From: an uncultured Clostridia bacterium
GTDB lineage: Bacteria > Bacillota > Clostridia > UBA1381
Direction of reading: 5' to 3'
DNA: 64,000 bases
Assembly (NCBI GenBank): GCA_934444735.1
Contig: CAKSDE010000010.1
Location: 1 to 64,000 of the forward strand
Part shown: positions 8,760-18,223 of the stretch, piece by piece
How positions within the stretch are numbered: position 1 is the stretch's first letter
Layout of the letters: every line of letters starts with the position of its first letter
Position numbers and translations under genes: made by a program
The notes under the pieces: model-generated
Told to the model about the DNA's origin: nothing
Databases searched by the model: none
Seen by the model: the letters and a program-made list of their open reading frames with translations, nothing else

Positions 8760-9704
8760 TTACTCCTTACGTGCCGCCAATGCTGCACCTATTATTCCGG
8801 CATCATTATAGAGCGTTGCAACCTGAATATCGGCTTTTTTTAAAATCTTATTATATCCGTATTTATCGCAATACTCTCTTATCGGCGCCAACAGATACTC
8901 TCCCTCACGGCTGATTCCGCCGCCGATAACAATGCGCTCCGGCTGAAATATATTTATAATGCTTACCAATCCCGAAGCGACATAATCACGGTATTGATCA
9001 ACAACCGCCTGACCCGCTGCATCACCTGCTTTCGCCGCATTAAATGCCGTTCTTCCGCTTACCTCACCGTTTTCTTCGGCTATCTTTGCCATAAGTGAAT
9101 CCGGATTTTTTTCAATCGCTTCTTTTGTCTGCGAAATAAGCGCCGTCACCGATGCATATGCCTCCCAGCAGCCGGGATTTCCGCACGAGCACATCTTCCC
9201 GTTATGAACAAGCGTTATATGTCCCAGTTCTCCGCCGATGCCGTTAAAGCCTTTATAGAGTTTTTTATCTATAATGATACCACCGCCGACTCCGGTACCG
9301 AGTGTTATAAAAACAAAATCATCGGCGCCGTTGCCGTTAGCTATATACTCGCCGTATGCCGCAGCATTTGCATCATTTTCGATATTTATCGGCAGATCAA
9401 TATGCTTTTTCAGTTCTGCCGCAATCGGTGCCTGATTAAACTTTAAATTATTCGCATATAAAACAACTCCGTTTTCGCTGTCAATCGATCCGGGGCTGCC
9501 GATACCAATTGATGCAACCTCGCTCATATCAACTCCTGCGTCCGCAACCACCTTTTTGCACACCTTTGCCATATCCGCAACTATTTCGGGATACTCACGC
9601 TCTGCCAATGTAGGTGTCGAATCGGACGCAATAATTTTGCCGTCCTCCGTAACCAAGCCAACCGCTATGTTTGTTCCTCCGAGATCTACTCCCAAATAAT
9701 ACAT
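8760..9704 (-). CDS. glcK: ROK-family glucokinase
   Basis: Phosphorylates glucose to glucose-6-phosphate with ATP. The 314-residue protein has the N-terminal phosphate loop GVDLGGTNIAVGLV, ITLGTGVGGGIIID, the catalytic-site GIGGELGHITL, and the ROK zinc motif CSCGNPGCWEAYAS. There is no N-terminal helix-turn-helix, so it is a kinase rather than a ROK repressor. GGAG precedes ATG by nine bases. Family A repeat copy A1 occupies the whole gap between the upstream potD and this gene. Confidence 0.93.
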   Translation of the reverse strand: MYYLGVDLGGTNIAVGLVTEDGKIIASDSTPTLAEREYPEIVADMAKVCKKVVADAGVDMSEVASIGIGSPGSIDSENGVVLYANNLKFNQAPIAAELKKHIDLPINIENDANAAAYGEYIANGNGADDFVFITLGTGVGGGIIIDKKLYKGFNGIGGELGHITLVHNGKMCSCGNPGCWEAYASVTALISQTKEAIEKNPDSLMAKIAEENGEVSGRTAFNAAKAGDAAGQAVVDQYRDYVASGLVSIINIFQPERIVIGGGISREGEYLLAPIREYCDKYGYNKILKKADIQVATLYNDAGIIGAALAARKE

Positions 9705-9734
9705 ATATTTTTTCTCCTTTTCTTATCAATCATT

Positions 9735-9949
9735 TAGGTAATTGTAAAACTAACGTTTTCCAATTAAAATTCTTAGGTAGAAATAAAAAGTTCCGGCCAA
9801 TTTTAATTTTACGGCAGGTTGAAACTTTTTATTTCAGCCAAAAATGACGCACATGTCGTCATTTTTGATTACAAATCAGGGGTTAGCACCCCCGATACCC
9901 CCCACAAGAATGGTGGCTAATTGTAAAGCCAATGCTTCTCAATTACTTA
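9735..9949 (-). repeat. Family A interspersed repeat, copy A1
   Basis: Starts TAGGTAATTG and ends CAATTACTTA, an inverted pair. About 180 bp of it (9739-9919) is nearly identical to copy A2 at 59771-59953. The potD-sense strand contains a terminator-like hairpin (AAAAATGACG, 7-nt loop, CGTCATTTTT), a second stem (AAATAAAAAGTT/AACTTTTTATTT) and a GGGGT-AGC-ACCCC hairpin. It abuts the potD stop codon. No coding potential seen. Confidence 0.85.
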
Positions 9950-9951
9950 TA

Positions 9952-11070
9952 TCAATCGTGTGTTTTCATCTCTGTCCAAAGATCCTGCATCTTCTTGCTT
10001 GCATCGGACGAAAGATTTTTAAATACTTCGGTTTTGTTCGTTAAAAATTCAGCGCTCGGGTAAGAGAAACCGTCATTTTTAACATCATCGCCAAGACGCT
10101 CATATGCGGCGCTGTTCGGCGTTGAATAACCGATAAATTCGGTATTGTAGTACGCGGCATCAGGCTCCAAAAGGAAGTTTATATACATTTCCGCCGCATC
10201 TTTATTTGCCGCACCCTTAGGGATACATATTGCATCATAGAATGAATTTGTTCCGCTCTCGGGGATCTTGAATCCCAAAAAGTCAAATTCCGACATAAGC
10301 GTTTTCGCGTCCCCCGCATAATACGGTGCAAGGTACGCCTCCTCCGCGCCCATCTTATCAAACACCTCGTCCATTACATATGCCTGAACAAGCGGTTTTT
10401 GTTCTTCAAGCTTTTTAGCCGCCGCCTCAAGCTCTGCCGTATTCTCTGTATTCATGGAATACCCCAGCATATTCTCGGCAATGGCAAATGCATCGCGCGG
10501 ATTGTCGAACATCAGAATCTTATCGGCATACTTTTCGTCCCAAAGTATCTCCCAGCCGAAGTTATCGTCTGTGATTTCGTTTTTATTGTATATGATACCG
10601 ACCGTTCCCCATGTATACGGCACCGAAAACTTGCTCTCAGGATCATATTCCTTATTTTTGTATTCGTCCGAAATATACTTTATATTCGGAATATTATCGT
10701 AATTTATCGGCTCAAGCATATCCTCGTCAATCATTCTGGAAATCATGTAGTCCGACGGAATAATTATGTCATACGACGCGCCGCCGCCTCTTAGCTTTGC
10801 GTAAAGCTCTTCATTGGTATTATAAGTTGTATAATTCACCGTTATACCCGTCAATCGCTCAAATTCCGCATTTATATCGGGTATCTCGCTGTCACTTCCG
10901 TCCGAGATATATTCTCCCCAGTTATATACATTTATCGAAATATTTTGGTCGGCGAATTTTTTGTAGTAATCCTCGTCCTCAACCTCTATTGATGCCGATG
11001 TGGTGCCGCAAGCGGCAAGCATCGGGATTGTCAAAGCGCATGAGAGCGCAAATGCCATTAATCTTTTCAT
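9952..11070 (-). CDS. potD: Spermidine/putrescine ABC transporter, substrate-binding lipoprotein
   Basis: 372 residues. Residues 1-20 are a lipoprotein signal ending in LAAC (Cys21), so the protein is anchored outside the membrane. The mature part begins with the PotD/PotF signature INVYNWGEYISD and continues with the periplasmic-binding-protein fold (DIIIPSDYMISRMI, FSVPYTWGTVGIIYN, IPKGAANKDAAEMYINFL). Delivers polyamine to PotBC. Last gene of the potA-B-C-D operon. AGGAG lies upstream of ATG. Its stop codon directly meets repeat A1. Confidence 0.93.
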   Translation of the reverse strand: MKRLMAFALSCALTIPMLAACGTTSASIEVEDEDYYKKFADQNISINVYNWGEYISDGSDSEIPDINAEFERLTGITVNYTTYNTNEELYAKLRGGGASYDIIIPSDYMISRMIDEDMLEPINYDNIPNIKYISDEYKNKEYDPESKFSVPYTWGTVGIIYNKNEITDDNFGWEILWDEKYADKILMFDNPRDAFAIAENMLGYSMNTENTAELEAAAKKLEEQKPLVQAYVMDEVFDKMGAEEAYLAPYYAGDAKTLMSEFDFLGFKIPESGTNSFYDAICIPKGAANKDAAEMYINFLLEPDAAYYNTEFIGYSTPNSAAYERLGDDVKNDGFSYPSAEFLTNKTEVFKNLSSDASKKMQDLWTEMKTHD

Positions 11071-11113
11071 TTATCCGACATCTCCTTTATTCTTAATAAT
11101 TTGTAGGTAATTG

Positions 11114-11893
11114 TTACTCTTTTTCTTTTTTTTCAATAATATTCTTTACCGTAAGCATCGCTACAACAACCACAAATATAATCGCAGAAAGTGCGTTTAT
11201 CTGCGGATTTACCCTTCTTCTCGTCATCGAGTAAATTGTTATCGGCAGCGTCTGCGAGGTTGCACCGCTTGTAAAATAGCTGATAACGAAATCGTCCAGC
11301 GAAAATACGAATGCCATCAAAAATCCCGAAAGCACGCCCGGCATTATCTCGGGCAATACCACCTTGAAAAATGCCTGCATCGGGTTACAGCCCAAATCTT
11401 CCGCCGCCTCATAAAGGTTCGGATTCATCTGCCTGAGTTTCGGCAAAACGTTTAACACAACATACGGCACGTCAAAGGTTATATGTGCTATAATCAATGT
11501 TACGAATCCGAACTCAAAGTGCATCTTCGCTGAGAAGAACACAAAAAGGAGCATCAGCGATACACCCGTTACTATCTCGGGGTTTATAAGCGGAATATTT
11601 GTCGCGCCTATTATAAGCTTTTTCGGTATTTTCCTCATGCTGTTTATGCCTATTGCCGCCGCCGTTCCGAGAATTGTTGCGGCAATTGACGCAACAACGG
11701 CAATTATAATCGTATTTTTAAGTGATGAGAGTATTATCTCATTTTTGAAAAGCTTTGCGTACCAGTCAAGCGTAAATCCCGTAAAGACCGACTTGCTCTT
11801 TGATTTATTAAATGAAAATGCAATAAGCACTAAAATCGGGGCATACAGGAAAAACATCACCAGTCCCATATATATTTTTGAAATCTTCTTCAT
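11114..11893 (-). CDS. potC: Spermidine/putrescine ABC transporter permease
   Basis: 259 residues, about six transmembrane helices. The cytoplasmic EAA loop reads EAAEDLGCNPMQAFFKVVLP, the coupling helix that docks on PotA. Pairs with PotB to form the channel. The start has GGGGGTG five bases upstream, overlapping the end of potB, consistent with tight coupling. The stop codon is immediately followed by the CAATTACCTA motif that also ends repeat A. Confidence 0.93.
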   Translation of the reverse strand: MKKISKIYMGLVMFFLYAPILVLIAFSFNKSKSKSVFTGFTLDWYAKLFKNEIILSSLKNTIIIAVVASIAATILGTAAAIGINSMRKIPKKLIIGATNIPLINPEIVTGVSLMLLFVFFSAKMHFEFGFVTLIIAHITFDVPYVVLNVLPKLRQMNPNLYEAAEDLGCNPMQAFFKVVLPEIMPGVLSGFLMAFVFSLDDFVISYFTSGATSQTLPITIYSMTRRRVNPQINALSAIIFVVVVAMLTVKNIIEKKEKE

Positions 11894-11904
11894 AAACGCA
11901 CCCC

Positions 11905-12714
11905 CTACATCATAGCGGCGGTGTCGCTGTCGCCGAAATTATTCATTATTGCCATAATTATAAGCACTATCACCATCAGCACCAACGATATTCCGGCGCC
12001 GAGGTTCGGGTTATACGAAGTCCCGACAAACTGCATCTCGATCAAATCACCGATTAAGATATTGCTGCCGCCGCCGAGCATTCTCGATATGATAAACGTA
12101 CTTATCGCCGGTACAAATACCATTGTAATTCCCGAGATAACACCCGGCATACTCAAAGGAATTATCACCTTTTTGAGCGTTTTTGCATAATTACAGCCCA
12201 GATCCGATGCCGCCTCGACAACGCTCTTATCGATCTTTACCATAACCGAATATATCGGCAGAATCATATACGGTATGTAATTGTAAACCATACCGAGCAC
12301 AACCGCGCCCTGAGTATTAAGCATCTTAAACGGTCCCAAGCCGATATATCCCAAAAGCGTGTTCAAAAGACCGTTATTCCCGAGAATTGTCATCCATGCG
12401 TATGTTCTCAAAAGGAAATTCATCCACATCGGGAGCATAACAATCATGAGCATCGTGCTTTGAACCCTTTTGTCCGCTTTGGCAAGTATTATCGCAATAG
12501 GGTATGCAATTATAAGACATATCACGGTTGCAATTGCCGCCAAAAGTATCGAGCGGACAAAAATATTTGAGTATTTCTTCACCTCAATGATGTATTGAAG
12601 AGTGAATTGTCCGTCGGTTGTGGTCAGTGCAAAATATGCGACCATCAAAAGCGGAACAATTATAAACACCGCCATCCACACAAGATACGGAAGAGAAATC
12701 AGTTTTTTCACCAC
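11905..12714 (-). CDS. potB: Spermidine/putrescine ABC transporter permease
   Basis: PotB-type permease with an EAA loop (EAASDLGCNYAKTLKKVIIP). The frame is open to a TTG at 12777, which would overlap potA and add an unrelated hydrophilic leader. The GTG at 12714 has AAAGGA nine bases upstream, leaves a 25-bp gap after potA, and starts the protein just before the first helix, giving about 270 residues. I therefore choose it; the next codon is also GTG. Confidence 0.9.
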   Translation of the reverse strand: MVKKLISLPYLVWMAVFIIVPLLMVAYFALTTTDGQFTLQYIIEVKKYSNIFVRSILLAAIATVICLIIAYPIAIILAKADKRVQSTMLMIVMLPMWMNFLLRTYAWMTILGNNGLLNTLLGYIGLGPFKMLNTQGAVVLGMVYNYIPYMILPIYSVMVKIDKSVVEAASDLGCNYAKTLKKVIIPLSMPGVISGITMVFVPAISTFIISRMLGGGSNILIGDLIEMQFVGTSYNPNLGAGISLVLMVIVLIIMAIMNNFGDSDTAAMM

Positions 12715-12739
12715 ACCATCACGTCCTTTCTTCCGCGGC

Positions 12740-13774
12740 CTAAAGCTTATGCATAATATGAATGTCGTACGGATCAAAGGTCATGCCGACAACCGAGCCT
12801 GCCTCTGCCGCTTTTGTGGAATGTACAAGCCAGCGGAATCCGTCCGCGTCAATCTCCATTTCGTAGTGAACGCCTTTAAAGGTAACTGTGCTGACCTTGC
12901 CGCATATCACATCGTCCGACGGTGCGACTATCTTTATATCCTCGGGGCGGATAACAACGTCTACAGGCGTATTTTCCCCGAAGCCCTTATCCACACATTC
13001 AAATTCTTTATTTTCAAATTTCACCAAAAGATCTCTTATCATAATGCCGTCCAAAATATTGCTCTCCCCTATAAAATCAGCAACGAAAGCATTGATCGGC
13101 TCATTATATATATCAACAGGCGTACCGATCTGCTGAATCACACCGTGATTCATTACAACTACGGTATCGCTCATCGTAAGAGCCTCCTCCTGGTCATGGG
13201 TAACATAGATAAACGTAATTTCCAGCTGCTGCTGAATACGCTTAAGTTCAATCTGCATCTCCTTACGCAGCTTTAAGTCCAAAGCGCCCAACGGCTCGTC
13301 CAAAAGAAGAACTTTGGGTTCGTTCACCAAAGCGCGTGCAATCGCAACTCTCTGCTGCTGACCGCCCGAAAGCTTATGAACGGAACGTTTTTCAAAACCT
13401 TCTAAGTTAACAAGCTTTAAAATAGACGTAACTTTTTGGGGTATTAAACTTTCTTTAACTTTTTTTACGCGTAATCCGAATGCAATATTATCGTATACAT
13501 TAAGATGAGGAAATAACGCATATTTCTGAAAAACCGTATTGATATTTCTTTTATACGGGGGGAGCTTTTTGATATCCTTCCCCTCAAAAAGAACGGTTCC
13601 CTCATCAGGCTCGACAAATCCGCCGATAATCCGAAGAGTGGTGGTTTTCCCACAGCCCGACGGTCCTAAAAGCGTTACAAATTCCTTGTCACCGATGTCA
13701 AGATTGATGCCCTTTAGAACATCTTCGCCTTCAAATGATACGGCAATGTTTTTTAAACTTACAATGTTTCCCAA
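12740..13774 (-). CDS. potA: Spermidine/putrescine ABC transporter ATP-binding protein
   Basis: ATPase of the polyamine importer. Walker A GPSGCGKTT, ABC signature LSGGQQQRVAIARAL, Walker B VLLLDEPLGALD, switch histidine in YVTHDQEEALTMSD, then a C-terminal TOBE-like regulatory domain. An ATG exists at 13792, but GGAGG lies inside that extension, seven bases before the TTG at 13774 that begins the conserved GNIVSLKNIAVSF. The TTG is the likely start (344 residues). First gene of the potABCD operon. Confidence 0.92.
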   Translation of the reverse strand: MGNIVSLKNIAVSFEGEDVLKGINLDIGDKEFVTLLGPSGCGKTTTLRIIGGFVEPDEGTVLFEGKDIKKLPPYKRNINTVFQKYALFPHLNVYDNIAFGLRVKKVKESLIPQKVTSILKLVNLEGFEKRSVHKLSGGQQQRVAIARALVNEPKVLLLDEPLGALDLKLRKEMQIELKRIQQQLEITFIYVTHDQEEALTMSDTVVVMNHGVIQQIGTPVDIYNEPINAFVADFIGESNILDGIMIRDLLVKFENKEFECVDKGFGENTPVDVVIRPEDIKIVAPSDDVICGKVSTVTFKGVHYEMEIDADGFRWLVHSTKAAEAGSVVGMTFDPYDIHIMHKL

Positions 13775-14230
13775 CTTTCTACCTCCAATCATTCATTGCA
13801 CAACGGTCAAAAATATCTGCCGTTTTTTGCGTGCAACACAAAAAAAGGAATAATTAAATTACTCCCAAAGAGTACGAAAATCACTCCGAAAATTTCAGCG
13901 TTTCTTTTCGCCTCTTTATATATGACAACACAAAACCCCATTTTGAATTATCATATAATGTAACTTTAGACGAAAATCAGACAAATGTCAATAGTTTTTT
14001 TCAAAAAAAATCAAATAAAAATTAACAACAAAATATTTTAACAAAAATATGTAAAAAGAAATATAAAAATTGGTTAAATTTTGCGTTCAAAATTTACACG
14101 GTAAATTATCTTTTTTAGTTGCAAATCAAACGGTTATGTGATACAATATATCTTACATGATATAATTATTGTAAAAAATCGGCGGTGGTAATTTTTTCTC
14201 CGCCCGGTTTGAAAGGATTTTGATGTAAAA
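13775..14230. other. Divergent intergenic region, pot operon / FAD oxidoreductase
   Basis: About 450 bp of AT-rich DNA. The plus-strand promoter is clear (14119-14147). A small GGCGG/CCGCC hairpin lies in the leader at about 14180-14204. I could not identify a convincing minus-strand promoter for potA; a TATGAT near 13950 lacks a matching -35. No gene seen. Confidence 0.5.
14119..14147 (+). promoter_or_regulatory. Promoter of the FAD oxidoreductase gene
   Basis: TTGCAA (14119-14124), 17 bp, TACAAT (14142-14147), with an extended TGA before the -10. The leader to the start codon is about 75 nt. Confidence 0.78.
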
Positions 14231-16432
14231 ATGCAGAAATTGGATTGTGAGTTTCTGGTTGCCGGAGGCGGTATTGCCGGAATGTGCGCTGCTGTTGCAG
14301 CAGCAAGAAAAGGACTCAAAGTAATTCTTATAAACGACAGATCGGTTTTGGGCGGCAATGCCTCAAGTGAGATCGGAGTCGGAATATCCGGCGCAAGCCA
14401 CCACGGGCTTAATCCTGCCATATACGCAAAAGAAGGCGGTCTGGTCGAGGAGCTGCGCCTTAATATGCTTAATTACCAATCGATGGGCGGATACGGTTTC
14501 GGCGCTATGCTTGACGCTGTGTTTTTCGATTTTATATATAACGAAAAGAACATTACGCTCATGCTCAATACCCTCGTTGAGGACTGCTGCGTGGAAAATG
14601 AAAAAATCGTCTATTGCCGTGCAAGGCACTGCGTAAACAACGAGGAACTTGAGATAAGCGCCGCAAATTATCTTGATGCAACAGGAAACGGCACTCTTGC
14701 CCTTGCGGCAGGCGCGGAATTTATGATAGGCCGTGAGGGAAAAGACGAGTTCGGCGAGTTCTGGGCACCCGAAAAGCACGACAGTTTCACCATGGGCAAC
14801 AGTATATATTTTGAAACCGAGGACGCAGGACACGAAGTGAAATTCACACCCCCGGCATTTGCTCACGACATAACAAAAATGGACTTTTTAAAGGACATTA
14901 ATAAACCCGAAAACTTCCGCGGTTTTTCGGTTTACGGACCTCACTGGGCATACGAATTCGGCGGTCAGCTCGATATTTTAAAGGATCACAACGAAACAGA
15001 GCTGGAGCTTAGAAAGCTCATATACGGAATATGGGATTATGTGAAAAACAGCGGGAAATATCCTCAGGCTAAAAATATGCGCCTAAAGCGCGTATTTGCC
15101 AAAGCCGGAACGCGTGAATCGAGAAGATTCATCGGCGACTATATTTTAAACGAGAATGACGTGGAAAATAAAGTGGATTTTGAGGATTCGGTTGCAATAG
15201 GCGGCTGGCCGATGGATATTCATGCGCCTTTGGGTATATATGACAAGCTGCCGGCATCGAACTTTGTACCGGTAACGGGAACATATAATATTCCGTTTAA
15301 AAGCCTTTATTCGCGCGATGTTAAAAACCTTATGCTTGCCGGCAGAAATATAAGTGCAACGCATATAGCGCTCGGCTCAACGAGAGTTATGGCAACCTGC
15401 GGTGCGCTCGGTCAGGCTGTCGGAACCGCGGCATATCTCTGCTGCAAATATGACGTCACACCGAGAACAATCGCTAAGGAGTATATAAAAGAATTGCAGG
15501 ACATCTTGCTTTCCGACGACCAGACAATTCTGCACAGACATGACAGTGTTTCCGAAGGTTTCTCGGCAAGTGCAACAAGCGAAAAAGTATATGAAAATAC
15601 TGATATGGACGAATTTATGCCGTTAGAGCGCGACTACTCGCTGGCGCTTATGTGCGACACCGAAAGAATCGACAGTCTGGAAATATATGCAAAAGGCAAG
15701 GGTATGCTAAGATTCAAGGTGCTCACAGGCACACACAAGGAAACATTTTTGCCCGACACCGTAGTCAACGACAGTGCCGTAGAAATAAACGGTGAAGGGT
15801 GGGTAACGATACCCGTAAACAGTTGCACAGGCAAAGATGAGAAAATATATGTAGTATTTTGCGAAAATCCGGGAATCGAGCTTGCAATTGCAAAAAATCG
15901 CATAATGGGTGCCGTTACCGAGAGAATGCATACCGAAAGCAACCACGAAAAGAAAAATCATGACAGTGTACCTTTGGACAAGAAAACGGGATATACCCAT
16001 CTGGATCACGCATATGAGAAGAACAGAAATATACTGTTTAAAAACATAATCCCTGAACAGAAGGTGTTTGCGGCAAAGTGTGCGGTAAACGGCTATGCAA
16101 GACCGTATGGCAGCCAGAATATATGGCTCCCCGAGAATCTTCCCGCAACTCTTACCTTGACGGCAGACACACCCAAACCATGCAACAGACTTGATATAAT
16201 ATTCGACAACTCTTTGGACGTAGACGAAAAGGCAACGGCTATGCACGCTACTCTTGCCGAAGAATTTGATTTAAAAGTCTATACAAAAGACGGGATAAAG
16301 ACATTTTCGCAAACTCACAACATACAGAGAGTTGCTCATTTTGATATAAATGCGGATATTGAAAAGATAGAAATAACCGTTAAAAAGAGCTACGGCGAAA
16401 ATGCCGGGATTTACGGAATACGAATAAAATAA
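14231..16432 (+). CDS. FAD-dependent oxidoreductase (FAD_oxidored family)
   Basis: 733 residues. The N-terminal dinucleotide-binding motif is VAGGGIAGMCAAVAAARKG with the acidic strand end IND, and a second FAD contact is near GRNISATHIALGSTRVMATCGALGQA. This matches the PF12831-type proteins found next to sugar-degradation genes in Clostridia and Bacteroidetes; substrates are mostly unknown. The C-terminal roughly 270 residues look beta-rich. No signal peptide, so cytoplasmic. AAAGGA is 14 bases before the ATG, a little far; the intervening ATG and TTG run straight into a stop. Confidence 0.82.
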   Translation: MQKLDCEFLVAGGGIAGMCAAVAAARKGLKVILINDRSVLGGNASSEIGVGISGASHHGLNPAIYAKEGGLVEELRLNMLNYQSMGGYGFGAMLDAVFFDFIYNEKNITLMLNTLVEDCCVENEKIVYCRARHCVNNEELEISAANYLDATGNGTLALAAGAEFMIGREGKDEFGEFWAPEKHDSFTMGNSIYFETEDAGHEVKFTPPAFAHDITKMDFLKDINKPENFRGFSVYGPHWAYEFGGQLDILKDHNETELELRKLIYGIWDYVKNSGKYPQAKNMRLKRVFAKAGTRESRRFIGDYILNENDVENKVDFEDSVAIGGWPMDIHAPLGIYDKLPASNFVPVTGTYNIPFKSLYSRDVKNLMLAGRNISATHIALGSTRVMATCGALGQAVGTAAYLCCKYDVTPRTIAKEYIKELQDILLSDDQTILHRHDSVSEGFSASATSEKVYENTDMDEFMPLERDYSLALMCDTERIDSLEIYAKGKGMLRFKVLTGTHKETFLPDTVVNDSAVEINGEGWVTIPVNSCTGKDEKIYVVFCENPGIELAIAKNRIMGAVTERMHTESNHEKKNHDSVPLDKKTGYTHLDHAYEKNRNILFKNIIPEQKVFAAKCAVNGYARPYGSQNIWLPENLPATLTLTADTPKPCNRLDIIFDNSLDVDEKATAMHATLAEEFDLKVYTKDGIKTFSQTHNIQRVAHFDINADIEKIEITVKKSYGENAGIYGIRIK

Positions 16433-16479
16433 GGGACACAAAAAGCGGTTTTTATGTCCCCTAACAGGAGATGAATATT

Positions 16480-17154
16480 TTGGGAAAGCTTATAGCCATA
16501 GACGGTGTGGACGCAAGCGGAAAAGAAACACACTGCGGACTTTTATATGAAAAGCTGAAAAACGACGGTGAGGCGGTAAAACGCATATCTTTTCCTATGT
16601 ACCAAAGCCCGTCATCAGAGCTTGTTAAGATGTATCTTTCGGGAGATTTCGGTGAAAACCCCGATGACGTGAACGCTTATGCAGCGTCGAGCCTTTTTGC
16701 CGCGGACAGATTCGCAAGCTTTCGCACCGATTGGGGCAAGGACTACAAAAACGGCTCTATCATCATAGCCGACAGATATGTTTCGGCGAATATGATTCAT
16801 CAGGCAAGCAAGCTCGGCGAGTGCGAAAAGAACAGATTTCTCGACTGGCTGGATTCTTTTGAATATGAAATATACGAGCTTCCGCGGCCCGATATAACTA
16901 TATTTCTCGATATGCCGCCCGAATACGGCATAAAGCTTATGGCGGAGCGTGACAACAAATTCTCGCACGAGTCGAAAAAGGATATACACGAGCGCAATTC
17001 CGAATACCTTGAAAAGAGCTATAAAAATGCCTGTATGATCGCCGACAAATATGCTTGGGAGCGCATAAGCTGTGTAAAAGACGGGCAAATCAGAACAATT
17101 GACGACATTAACAACGAGATTTACAACAAAGTAAAAAATATATTAAACAGATAA
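16480..17154 (+). CDS. tmk: Thymidylate kinase (dTMP kinase)
   Basis: Phosphorylates dTMP to dTDP. Walker A-like IDGVDASGKETH at the N-terminus, the substrate-site IIADRYVSANMIHQ, and a LID-like ERDNKFSHESKKDIHERN. It departs from the E. coli form and resembles a clostridial subgroup. An ATG at 16471 directly abuts the AGGAG ribosome site, which cannot serve it; the TTG at 16480 is nine bases from AGGAG and starts GKLIAIDGVD, so it is preferred (224 residues). Lies 47 bp after the FAD oxidoreductase gene. Confidence 0.85.
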   Translation: MGKLIAIDGVDASGKETHCGLLYEKLKNDGEAVKRISFPMYQSPSSELVKMYLSGDFGENPDDVNAYAASSLFAADRFASFRTDWGKDYKNGSIIIADRYVSANMIHQASKLGECEKNRFLDWLDSFEYEIYELPRPDITIFLDMPPEYGIKLMAERDNKFSHESKKDIHERNSEYLEKSYKNACMIADKYAWERISCVKDGQIRTIDDINNEIYNKVKNILNR

Positions 17155-17188
17155 AAAAGTGTGTGAGATACATCTCACACACTTTTTT
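17154..17188. terminator. Bidirectional terminator between tmk and trxB
   Basis: GTGTGTGAGAT and ATCTCACACAC form a stem flanked by A and T runs, serving both convergent genes. Confidence 0.92.
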
Positions 17189-17232
17189 TAAAGGAATATG
17201 AAAAATTTAAATGCTATTTAGAAAATATTTTT

Positions 17233-18144
17233 TTATCCGTTTATATATCCTATCGCCGAAACAGCGGCAACCGCACCGTCGGCAGCGGCGGTCACAATCT
17301 GGCGAAGAGGTGTGTCGCGCACATCTCCTGCCGCAAATATACCGCGCACATTTGTGCACATTTCGCGGTCTGTCTGAATAAAGCCGTCATGAGTCAGATT
17401 CACAAATTTTCCCGCCAGCTCACTCTGCGCATCTCTTCCCACAGCGACAAACACAGCCGCGGTCTCAACGGTTTTTATCTCACCTGTTACGGTATTTTTA
17501 AGAACCGCTCCTTCCACAACACTCTTTCCCTTAATCTCATCAATAACCGTATTCGGTATAAGTGTGATTTTCGGGTTATTTTTCACCTTATCCACAAGCG
17601 TTTTGCTTGCTCTGTACTTCTCACTTCTATGCACAAGATACACATCGGACGATACTCCGGCAAGGTAGAGCGCATCCTCAAACGCAGTATTTCCGCCGCC
17701 GCATACAAGAGTTGTCTGTCCTTTAAAAAATGCACCGTCGCACGTTGCGCAATATGAAACGCCGAGTCCCGCAAAAGCGTCCTCACCCTTAACACCGAGC
17801 TTTCTCGGCGATGCACCTGTCGCAAATATAACGGTTTTCGTTTCGTAGCGATTCTTTCTCGTAACAACGGTCTTTATCGGCTTATCGTAGTTTTCAATAT
17901 CCCTAACCTTTTCCGCCGAGATCTCCGCTCCGAATTTTTCGGCGTGCTTTAAAAAGCTTTTTGAAAGCTCCTCACCCTTGGGGTTGTTGAAAAATCCCGG
18001 ATAGTTATCGACATCATAGGTATAATTTATCTGTCCTCCGAAGGTCACAGCCTCCAGTACAATCGTTTTCATTCCTCCTCGGCACGCATATAAAGCTGCC
18101 GAAAGTCCTGCCGCACCGCCGCCTATTATAACTACATCATACAT
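17233..18144 (-). CDS. trxB: Thioredoxin-disulfide reductase
   Basis: Transfers electrons from NADPH through FAD to thioredoxin. 303 residues with the FAD motif GGGAAGLSAALYACRGG, the redox-active CATCDG, the NADPH motif GGGNTAFEDALYLAG followed by HRSEKYRASK, and the C-terminal FAD contact GIFAAGDVRDTPLRQIVTAA. All key residues are present. Stand-alone gene with a terminator 45 bp after the stop. Confidence 0.95.
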   Translation of the reverse strand: MYDVVIIGGGAAGLSAALYACRGGMKTIVLEAVTFGGQINYTYDVDNYPGFFNNPKGEELSKSFLKHAEKFGAEISAEKVRDIENYDKPIKTVVTRKNRYETKTVIFATGASPRKLGVKGEDAFAGLGVSYCATCDGAFFKGQTTLVCGGGNTAFEDALYLAGVSSDVYLVHRSEKYRASKTLVDKVKNNPKITLIPNTVIDEIKGKSVVEGAVLKNTVTGEIKTVETAAVFVAVGRDAQSELAGKFVNLTHDGFIQTDREMCTNVRGIFAAGDVRDTPLRQIVTAAADGAVAAVSAIGYING

Positions 18145-18223
18145 AATTTATCCTCTTCTTTTCTTTATGTTTCGTATTTTTATTATACATCACACCGCCC
18201 GATTTTACAAGAGTATTTTCAAT

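Noticed and set aside
12715..12777. N-terminal extension of PotB to a TTG at 12777
   Set aside because: It would overlap potA, lacks a ribosome site and adds a non-family leader.
13793..14110. Search for a riboswitch or polyamine leader upstream of potA
   Set aside because: Only AT-rich DNA without stable conserved stems was found.
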